Shown here: positions 16,402 to 22,273 of the stretch, piece after piece
Position numbering within the stretch: position 1 is the stretch's first letter
Layout of the letters: the number at the start of each line of letters is the position of its first letter
Assembly: GCA_964352405.1 (NCBI GenBank)
Contig: CAYGRY010000050.1
Location: 1-22,273, forward strand
Source of the DNA: UBA4207 sp964352405
GTDB taxonomy: Bacteria; Bdellovibrionota; Bacteriovoracia; Bacteriovoracales; Bacteriovoracaceae
Length of the DNA stretch: 22,273 bases
Reading direction: 5' to 3'
Translations under genes and position numbers: made by a program
The notes under the pieces: generated by a model
What the model saw: the letters and a program-made list of their open reading frames with translations, nothing else
Told to the model about the DNA's origin: nothing
The model's database searches: none

Positions 16402-17309
16402 AAATCCATATTAAAGGGATTTTTTACTTTAGTCAGCCGCTGCAAAGTTGTCTTAATCCTTTTAAGGTTATTTGCATCTTTATGGTACACTATATAGAAC
16501 TTTCCATTCCCAATTTCAGCTTTTTTACCCAAAGTTCTTAGTTTATCTTTATACCAAGAACGATTGAAGACATGATTTGGAACTACTGCAATCCCCAACC
16601 CATCCATTACTGCATGAAGCATATTCCCGTGGGAATTAACGATAAACTTTGTATTTATTGACTTAGGTGTTGTGCCAAATCGTTCACGGCACCATTTCAA
16701 GAATAATGTATCTTCTTGCTCAAATAATATCGTTGGATAGGAAGCTAATTCATCAAGTTTAGTTTTTTCAGTAATCCCTGCAAACTCTTTTGTATTAGGT
16801 AAAACAAGAACTGATCGCTCTTCAGACAAAAAGACTTTCTCCCCAACATTGGGAACTTCGTCTTCAGGTAAAATTAAAAGATCCAGTCTCATGGCCTCAA
16901 AATCTTTAACGAGATCTTCTTGAAACCCAAGGGTTATTGAAACAACAAGCTCAGGATGCTCCTTTACAAACTCTAAGAGCTCAGGAGCTAACCATGACTT
17001 TCCAATACCAGTCAAAGTTCCAATACGTACTTTGCCCGACATTTCATTTTTTTCATGATTAATTTCATCTAACGTATCTTGTAATTGGCCTAAGTAGTTT
17101 TGTGCTAATTTATGAAGTTTTTCGCCCTCAGGAGTTAGAACAACCTGTTTTCCTGTTCTCTTAAAAAGCTTTACTTCAATTTTATTTTCTAGATTCTTAA
17201 TACTTTGAGATATTGCTGACTGAGTTACGCTTAAATCATCTGCTGCTTTAGAAAAGCTCTTAGCTCTTGCTACTGCAACTAGGGTTTGTAACTGAGATGT
17301 TTCGATCAA
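16398..17309 (-). CDS. LysR-family transcriptional regulator
   Basis: A 303-residue regulator from the TTG at 17309. The N-terminal winged helix-turn-helix is clear: LQTLVAVARAKSFSKAADDL, then SVTQSAISQSIKNLENKIEV and LFKRTGKQVVLTPEGEKL. A linker helix and a periplasmic-binding-protein-like effector domain follow (about 87-300; RIGTLTGIGKSWLAPELLEF at its start). The TTG at 17309 is preferred because GGAG sits exactly 6 nt upstream and the protein then starts as LysR proteins usually do. A longer version from a TTG at 17321 would overlap that GGAG. A palindrome at 17336-17350 lies just upstream, as expected for self-control and control of the divergent small membrane protein gene. The stop overlaps cca. 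The effector ligand is unknown. Confidence 0.9.
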   Translation of the reverse strand: MIETSQLQTLVAVARAKSFSKAADDLSVTQSAISQSIKNLENKIEVKLFKRTGKQVVLTPEGEKLHKLAQNYLGQLQDTLDEINHEKNEMSGKVRIGTLTGIGKSWLAPELLEFVKEHPELVVSITLGFQEDLVKDFEAMRLDLLILPEDEVPNVGEKVFLSEERSVLVLPNTKEFAGITEKTKLDELASYPTILFEQEDTLFLKWCRERFGTTPKSINTKFIVNSHGNMLHAVMDGLGIAVVPNHVFNRSWYKDKLRTLGKKAEIGNGKFYIVYHKDANNLKRIKTTLQRLTKVKNPFNMDL

Positions 17310-17315
17310 AATGCA

Positions 17316-17319
17316 CTCC
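17316..17319 (-). promoter_or_regulatory. Shine-Dalgarno sequence that fixes the lysR TTG start
   Basis: GGAG on the minus strand (17319-17316) lies 6 nt upstream of TTG at 17309-17307 and supports the rarer TTG start of the regulator. Confidence 0.65.
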
Positions 17320-17335
17320 AAATAGATATAATTGA

Positions 17336-17350
17336 ATTAGTATGACTAAT
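17336..17350. promoter_or_regulatory. LysR-type palindrome (T-N11-A) between divergent genes
   Basis: ATTAGT-ATG-ACTAAT is a perfect 6-bp dyad with a 3-nt centre, and fits the T-N11-A rule for LysR sites (T at 17337, A at 17349). It sits midway between the lysR start (17309) and the GTG at 17370. A perfect TATAAT (plus strand, 17327-17332) lies next to it, so binding could control one or both directions. Confidence 0.5.
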
Positions 17351-17369
17351 ATCAAAAGGAATACTATAA

Positions 17370-17696
17370 GTGAATACTCATACTTGTCATTTGGATAATA
17401 TAGACAACATACCTGAAAGCGGCCAAAATCTCTTTATGACTCAACTTCCCAAAACGAAAGCTAAACCATATACAGCTCTTTTATTAACCGCATTGTATTG
17501 GTATTGGGAAACAAAGGCTCAAGGAAATATAAGAATTGATTTGGTCGTCATTTATCCAATTCTCTTTTTTTCCTACACTTACTACTTCTGGCACAGATTT
17601 AAACTCTACTCCATCTTAATATCATTGGTATTGATGTTGATAAACATCACCTTTTCCATCCTATCTTATGATTTATTCCACAAAAATCCAGGATAA
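17370..17696 (+). CDS. Small membrane protein divergent from lysR
   Basis: This 108-residue protein has a polar N-terminus of about 33 residues followed by hydrophobic segments at about 35-46, 57-74 and 78-97, so two or three membrane helices. The stretch WYWETKAQGNIRIDL between the first two may be a loop. I recognise no family. The start is a GTG at 17370 with AAAAGGA 9 nt upstream; an internal ATG (residue 23, in MTQLPKTK) is possible but lacks that support. Its divergent position and the palindrome make it the likely target of the LysR regulator. Its stop lies 3 nt from the end of the convergent sodC gene, with no visible terminator between them. Confidence 0.6.
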   Translation: MNTHTCHLDNIDNIPESGQNLFMTQLPKTKAKPYTALLLTALYWYWETKAQGNIRIDLVVIYPILFFSYTYYFWHRFKLYSILISLVLMLINITFSILSYDLFHKNPG

Positions 17697-17699
17697 GAC

Positions 17700-18233
17700 C
17701 TACAAAATAACAGTACAAGCAATACGTTTGCCGGCCGAGCCGGAAGGCTGAGAAACCATATCATCGTGTTTTTCATGAATAATAATGGCACGGTTAATGA
17801 TGGAAAGCTTACTGCTACTATCTAAACTAAGATTTTGACCTGTAATATAGAGATCTGCGTATCCATTATTATCGACACTAAAATTTCCTAAGTCTCCAGT
17901 ATGATGATCTTTTGCAGTAGGTGCACCATGAGAACTCTGATTTAGACTAAAATGAGCACCAGCAGAGCTAGCATCCGCACTTGAACAGTCTCCTACTTCA
18001 TGAATATGAATGCCATGGGTAGAATTAGGTTTTAAACCATTAACATGAAGTTAAAAAAGAACGTCACGTCCTTGTTGCGTAAGTAAAATATCGCCAATTA
18101 TCTTACTATTACTAGTAGCCTTAAATGAAAGGAATTTATTTGAGCTTGCGACAGAGTGTCCCGTTGAGCAATTCGTAACTATAAAAGCAAAAGTGATTAA
18201 ACTTCCCAAACGAGTAAATATATTCAATTTCAT
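17700..18233 (-). pseudogene. sodC: Cu/Zn superoxide dismutase with an in-frame stop at codon 61
   Basis: Read through, this is a periplasmic Cu/Zn superoxide dismutase, which converts superoxide to oxygen and peroxide. Numbered from the ATG at 18233: copper ligands H76 and H78 (HGIHIHE), bridging H94 (GAHF), zinc ligands H102 (SSHG), H111 and D114 (HHTGDLGN), copper ligand H153 (IIHEKHDD), and the guiding R170 (GKRIAC). The disulfide pair is C83 and C173. A signal peptide with a poor lipobox (IVTNC) precedes. The only defect is TAA at 18051-18053 (codon 61), where the strand would read VLF-stop-LHVNGLKP. The frame is the same on both sides, so this is a nonsense change rather than a frameshift. 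GGAG lies 6 nt before the ATG. It could be a recent pseudogene, read-through or an error in the sequence. Confidence 0.85.
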
Positions 18234-18239
18234 TAAGCA

Positions 18240-18243
18240 CTCC
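18240..18243 (-). promoter_or_regulatory. sodC: Intact Shine-Dalgarno sequence of the interrupted sodC
   Basis: GGAG on the minus strand is 6 nt before the ATG at 18233. It fixes the start and shows that the initiation region of this interrupted gene has not decayed. Confidence 0.55.
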
Positions 18244-18345
18244 AACTTTAAAGTAGATCAGCTTCTTTTCTCACATTCTTAACAGCAAGAAGTTTTTTTA
18301 ATTTAAAGATTTTATGTAGAGACTAACAAATATTAAAATTGAAAA

Positions 18346-20403
18346 TCAAAATTTCAATATTGAATAAATATTACTAAAAGAATCACTCCATGCACTTATG
18401 CCGGAAGTCTCATTATCTATCATCTTAATATTCTTATACTGGTTTAAACCAATTAATGACCTTAACGTTTCCAACTTCTCATCACTTCGAGAAATTAAAC
18501 AATAAAGAGTATCTGTTTGAAAACTGTTTATCGCTTTTGAGTGAAGTGTTAATGACTTCAAAGCCAAACTCTTGGCATTAAGCTCACAAATTTTAGACAA
18601 TTTTAAAAAACGATTCGAAACGTGAAACACGAGAAGTCCATCATTCTTCAAATGCTTTAGGTAAACTTTAAATGCTTCAACAGTTAAGAGATGAGTCGGT
18701 ATAGCATCGCTATTAAATGCATCAATAAGTAATAAATCAAAAGACTGAGCATCTTGTCGATCAAGTAAAAGCCTACCATCACCAGTGTAAATCTCAAACT
18801 TTCCTAAAGAATCTTTGAGAAACGAAAAATGCTCCTTAGCGATTTGTGTGATTTTTGGGTCAATCTCGTAAAATGTTCCTGTATCATTCTCATTAAGATA
18901 AGTGGCAACAGTTCCAACTCCAAGTCCTACGACTCCAAGATTAAGGCTTTGATCAGAATTAGCTAATCTAATTGTATCGATGGCGGCAGAAAACGGTGAA
19001 TTTAAATTATAATAACTTGTAGGTACACGTCTTTTGTCATCTGATTCAAGTTGAAAACCGTGTACGATAATCCCGTTCACGAGTCTAAGAACACTTGAGT
19101 CATTACGAACATCTCGCTCAAGCGATATCGATCCATAGAAGTTTCTTTTATCAAATATCGAAGCTCGCGCAAAAAATAAATTCAGTATTAAACCTAAGCA
19201 AAGTGAAATAGAAAGAAAACGGTAGCTTTTATCCATAGATTCTAAAAAGAATATTCGGACTTTATTTTTCTTTAAAATATAAAAACAAAGAACAATGAAC
19301 AAACTTAAGATAAGCGTACTATCAATGTTTATATTAAATACAGCAGGAAATAGAAAGTTTACAAATAGACTTCCAAGCATCCCCCCAAATGAAATCAAAA
19401 GATAAAAAGTTGGTAAAAAATAAGCGTCAGGTCTTCTCGAATACAACTCTCCATGGATAACCATGCAAGAAAAGAAAAGAGCAAAAAAATAAAAAGCTAA
19501 ATCCTCAATGGAGCTAACCTTATTAAAAACGATCATAAAAACTAAAATTTGCCCAAAGACGATATAAAATGATCTTGTACTCTTATTGTAAAGAGGAGAA
19601 CTATTAAAATTTAAAACAAATGAAAGAAGGTAAATAAGCAGTGGCGCTATCCACAGAAGTGGTATCGGAGCAATATCACTTGTCATAAATTGAGTAACAC
19701 TAACGAGCAGCATTGTTCCAAGAGCACTAAAAACTACCCATTCAAAACATTGAGACTTCTTTAATTTAGAATTATTTTTAACTATATCAATTTGTAATTT
19801 AGACTGTTTAAAGAAAACAAAGCAACAAACCAGTAATAAGGCCCCATCAAGGACTAGTAAAAAACTCCAATATTTTAAAGAATCTTGTATGCTGAAAAAT
19901 GGTTCAATAATAAAGGGATAAGCTAAAAGACAAAGCATCGATCCAATATTAGAAATACTATATAAGTAATAGGGCTCACCCCATTGCAGATGATAATACC
20001 ATTTTTGCATTAATGTACTGACAGTTCCTAGAACAAAACAAGGAACACCTAAATAATAAACGAATAACATTAATAGATCTAAAATTGGATTTTCAAAAGA
20101 TTTTGGAGCCCACTCGTTTCCCGATGGAATATTTGAAAAATAGAATAATAAACAAATAATAACAGCATAGATAAAAATTTGAACGTTAACTTTTTGTTTG
20201 GTCAAAAAATAACTAAATGAATAGCCAATAAAAAGAATAAATTGGAAGAAGAAGAGGATCAAGCACCAGACCTGAGCACCTCCTCCAAATTTAGCCGTGA
20301 CAATTTTACCAATAATTGGCTGAATTACAAAAAGAAGTGAAGACGATACAAAAAGAACGGCACAAAAAACCGAGATAAATAAATTTCTGCTTATATTATT
20401 CAT
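18346..20403 (-). CDS. Fused membrane / spermidine-synthase-like protein
   Basis: A 685-residue fusion. Residues 1-415 form a transporter-like membrane domain with about 12 helices. The start, SLLFVIQPIIGKIVTAKFGG followed by VWCLILFFFQF, is typical of the N-terminal half of 'fused MFS/spermidine synthase' proteins. Residues 420-685 form a Rossmann-type aminopropyltransferase domain, with VVGLGVGTVATY (491-502), the acidic E513 in FYEID, GDGR (541-544), and LLLIDAFNSDAIPTHLLT (557-574) bearing the catalytic-type aspartates. The end SAWSDSFSNIYSILKF is also family-like. Spermidine synthases move the aminopropyl group of decarboxylated SAM to putrescine, but the substrate of these fusions is not established. 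No speD/speE partner is in view. The ATG at 20403 has a weak AAAGA site. The gene starts 49 nt after the fusA terminator. Confidence 0.85.
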   Translation of the reverse strand: MNNISRNLFISVFCAVLFVSSSLLFVIQPIIGKIVTAKFGGGAQVWCLILFFFQFILFIGYSFSYFLTKQKVNVQIFIYAVIICLLFYFSNIPSGNEWAPKSFENPILDLLMLFVYYLGVPCFVLGTVSTLMQKWYYHLQWGEPYYLYSISNIGSMLCLLAYPFIIEPFFSIQDSLKYWSFLLVLDGALLLVCCFVFFKQSKLQIDIVKNNSKLKKSQCFEWVVFSALGTMLLVSVTQFMTSDIAPIPLLWIAPLLIYLLSFVLNFNSSPLYNKSTRSFYIVFGQILVFMIVFNKVSSIEDLAFYFFALFFSCMVIHGELYSRRPDAYFLPTFYLLISFGGMLGSLFVNFLFPAVFNINIDSTLILSLFIVLCFYILKKNKVRIFFLESMDKSYRFLSISLCLGLILNLFFARASIFDKRNFYGSISLERDVRNDSSVLRLVNGIIVHGFQLESDDKRRVPTSYYNLNSPFSAAIDTIRLANSDQSLNLGVVGLGVGTVATYLNENDTGTFYEIDPKITQIAKEHFSFLKDSLGKFEIYTGDGRLLLDRQDAQSFDLLLIDAFNSDAIPTHLLTVEAFKVYLKHLKNDGLLVFHVSNRFLKLSKICELNAKSLALKSLTLHSKAINSFQTDTLYCLISRSDEKLETLRSLIGLNQYKNIKMIDNETSGISAWSDSFSNIYSILKF

Positions 20404-20451
20404 TCTTTAATATTACATCAAAGCGATAATCATTGTATTTTATTTAAGACA

Positions 20452-20478
20452 TAAAAAAAGCCCCACTTTCGCGGGGCT
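20452..20478 (-). terminator. Strong rho-independent terminator after fusA
   Basis: On the minus strand AGCCCCGC and GTGGGGCT pair over 8 bp (one G-U) around a GAAA tetraloop, followed by seven T residues (20458-20452). It lies 32 nt after the fusA stop, and separates fusA from the spermidine-synthase-like gene. Confidence 0.95.
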
Positions 20479-20509
20479 CTTTCGATATTTAATCTTTAAA
20501 ACTTAGAAA

Positions 20510-22273
20510 TTATTCGTCAGATGCAAGCTTCTCTTTACGATCGGCCAATACCTTCTCTTGAACATTTGAAGGACAATCAGCATATTTCGCAAATTCCATT
20601 GTGTATGTTGCTTTACCAGCAGACATAGAACGAAGATCATTTGAGTAACCGAACATTTCAGAAAGTGGAACTTCAGCAACGATAACAATCTCACCACCTG
20701 GCTCAGTTTCTGAACCTTGGATAGCTCCACGACGAGAAGAAAGATCTCCAATAACTGGACCTTGATACTCATCTGGAGTTGTTACTTCAACTTTCATGAT
20801 TGGCTCAAGAAGAACTGGGTTAGCAGCCTTAATCGCTTTTCTCATCGCTTGTCTTGCAGCAATACGGAAGGCCATATCAGACGAGTCAACGTCGTGATAC
20901 TTACCGTCTTGTAGGAAGATTTCACAGTTAATAACTGGGAAAGCTGCCAATGGACCTTTATCCATAACGTCTTGGAAACCTTTTTCACAGGCACCAATGA
21001 ATTCGTTAGGAATTGATCCACCTTTAATTTGGTTGTTAAATTTAAACACCTGATCTTCAGTTGCTTTGTCTTCTTCTTTAAGAGGCTTAAGCATACCGAT
21101 AACCGCACCAAACTGACCAGAACCACCCGTTTGCTTTTTGTGAGTGTAGTCAAATTTAGTTTCTTCGGCGCGAATTGTTTCACGGTAGTTAACCTGTGGA
21201 GCACCAACTTGTACTGAACAGCCGTATTCACGCTTTAAACGCTCAACATAAATCTCAAGGTGAAGCTCACCCATACCAGCAATACGAGTTTCACCAGATT
21301 CTTCATCAGTGAAAACGTGGAAAGTAGGATCTTCTTTCATAAAGCGTTGAAGACCTTTTGAAAGTTTCGCTTGGTCGTTCTTATCTTTAACAGAGATTGA
21401 AAGTTCGATAACAGCAACAGGAACGTGCATACCTTCACAAGAAAGGTTTGTGTACTTGTCGTCACCAACAAAAGTATCACCTGAAGCGCAGTCAACACCG
21501 ATAAGTGCAACGATATCACCAGCGTGACATTCTTCAATGTTTTCACGATCGTTTGAGTTCATACGAACGATACGACCAACACGTACTTTTTTCTTAGTAC
21601 GTGTATTGTAAATCGTTTCACCTTTATTTAGGCGACCTTGATAAATACGGATATATGTCAGCTGACCAAATTGCTCGTCAGTGATTTTAAACGCCATACA
21701 AACAAGTGGTTTTTCTGGATCTGGCTCAAGAGTTACTTTCTCACCATTATCATCATTGATCGCAGTTGCTTTTTCACACTCAAGTGGTGAAGGAAGGTAA
21801 CGAGCAACAGCTTCTAGAAGTGTTTGAACACCTTTGTTTTTGAAAGCTGAACCCATATAAACTGGAGTTAGTTTTAATGTCTGAACACCAATCTTAATAC
21901 ACTTGTGTAATTCTTCTTCGTTTGGCTCATTACCTTCAAGGTAATTTTCCATGACTGTGTCATCAAACTCAGCAACTTTATCAATCATTTCTGCGCGTAG
22001 CTCTTCGACTTTATCAGCTAGATCAGCTGGGCAATCTTCAATACGAACTTTCTCACCGTTGTCGCCATCAAAATAATAAGCTTTACGAGTGATTAGATCG
22101 ACGACACCTTTGAATTCATCTTCAGCACCGATCGGACATTGCATAAGAACTGCATTGTGACCAAGTTTTTCGATAAGAGCATCACGACCTTTAAAAGCGT
22201 TTGCACCCATACGGTCCATCTTGTTTAAGAAAGATAGACGAGGAACTCTATAACGCTTCATCTGACGGTCAAC
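20510..22273 (-). CDS. fusA: Elongation factor G, 5' end outside the window
   Basis: This is EF-G, the GTPase that moves tRNAs and mRNA through the ribosome after peptide transfer. The window holds 587 codons. The frame is open to the right edge (codons VDRQ precede the methionine at 22261), so that methionine is internal and the true start is beyond 22273. About 115-125 N-terminal residues, with the G1-G3 nucleotide-binding motifs, are missing. Present are the G4 motif NKMD, the rest of the G domain, domain II (CMAFKI..QFGQLTYIRIYQG), domain III (GMGELHLEIYVERLKREYG), domain IV with YHDVDSSDMAF, and domain V (MFGYSNDLRSMSAGKATYTM). All match canonical EF-G. No tuf gene follows; a strong terminator ends the unit. 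Base composition looks richer in G+C than its neighbours, as in highly expressed genes. Confidence 0.97.
   Translation of the reverse strand, partial: VDRQMKRYRVPRLSFLNKMDRMGANAFKGRDALIEKLGHNAVLMQCPIGAEDEFKGVVDLITRKAYYFDGDNGEKVRIEDCPADLADKVEELRAEMIDKVAEFDDTVMENYLEGNEPNEEELHKCIKIGVQTLKLTPVYMGSAFKNKGVQTLLEAVARYLPSPLECEKATAINDDNGEKVTLEPDPEKPLVCMAFKITDEQFGQLTYIRIYQGRLNKGETIYNTRTKKKVRVGRIVRMNSNDRENIEECHAGDIVALIGVDCASGDTFVGDDKYTNLSCEGMHVPVAVIELSISVKDKNDQAKLSKGLQRFMKEDPTFHVFTDEESGETRIAGMGELHLEIYVERLKREYGCSVQVGAPQVNYRETIRAEETKFDYTHKKQTGGSGQFGAVIGMLKPLKEEDKATEDQVFKFNNQIKGGSIPNEFIGACEKGFQDVMDKGPLAAFPVINCEIFLQDGKYHDVDSSDMAFRIAARQAMRKAIKAANPVLLEPIMKVEVTTPDEYQGPVIGDLSSRRGAIQGSETEPGGEIVIVAEVPLSEMFGYSNDLRSMSAGKATYTMEFAKYADCPSNVQEKVLADRKEKLASDE

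Noticed and set aside
18051..18058. Slippery T-run (T TTT TTA on the minus strand) as a programmed frameshift site in sodC
   Set aside because: The sodC frame is the same on both sides of the stop, so a frameshift would not restore the protein; shifted frames soon meet other stops.
18334..18362. AT-rich hairpin at the end of the spermidine-synthase-like gene as a terminator
   Set aside because: The stem has only A-T and a few G-C pairs, overlaps the stop codon and has no clear T-run, so it is too weak to call.
20425..20435. GATAATCATTG before the spermidine-synthase-like gene as a Fur box
   Set aside because: Only about half of a site is present and such short AT-rich matches are expected by chance.
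20842..21231. Open frame of 129 codons within fusA
   Set aside because: It is a shifted frame of highly conserved EF-G sequence with low-complexity translation, so it is a shadow.

Overview
The window is an AT-rich bacterial chromosome segment with tightly packed genes. I infer a Gram-negative bacterium, most likely of the Bdellovibrionota/Bacteriovoracales kind. The grounds are System II (ResB/CcsA) cytochrome c maturation, secreted and lipoprotein genes with few clear relatives, a receiver/PilZ-type protein, and the codon and base composition. This placement is inference: there is no rRNA, and the only strong phylogenetic marker is a partial EF-G.

Left part (1-6259). A minus-strand run carries a 228-residue unknown protein, a small secreted c-type cytochrome and a GNAT-like acetyltransferase. 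A divergent promoter region (about 1588-1651) then starts a plus-strand run: a thiamine-pyrophosphokinase-like protein, translationally coupled to a DUF1624/heparan-acetyltransferase-like membrane protein, followed by the coupled pair resB-ccsA. ResB and CcsA form the System II haem delivery and ligation complex, and would mature c-type cytochromes such as the one at 526-837.

Middle (6256-17309). All genes here are on the minus strand. They are a 1252-residue GLUG/beta-helix-type lipoprotein that overlaps ccsA tail to tail, a secreted 403-residue unknown protein with its own terminator, a YqaA/DedA-type membrane protein coupled to a DUF3050 (haem-oxygenase-like) protein, a 604-residue protein with two degenerate receiver-like domains and two PilZ-like regions, a small winged-helix-like protein under a Fur-like box and a dyad, a CCA-adding/poly(A) polymerase family nucleotidyltransferase, and a LysR regulator whose stop overlaps the nucleotidyltransferase start.

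Right part (17310-22273). A LysR-type palindrome lies between lysR and a divergent small membrane protein. Next is a Cu/Zn superoxide dismutase gene (sodC) that keeps every metal ligand but has an in-frame TAA at codon 61. Then come a fused membrane/spermidine-synthase-like protein and the 3' five-sixths of fusA (EF-G), which ends at a strong GAAA-tetraloop terminator and runs off the right edge.

No tRNA, rRNA, CRISPR array, insertion sequence or integrase was seen. The points most worth a second look are the interrupted sodC, the double receiver/PilZ-like protein, the Fur-like boxes, the apparently leaderless promoter of the thiamine-pyrophosphokinase-like gene, and the lysR palindrome beside an uncharacterised membrane protein.
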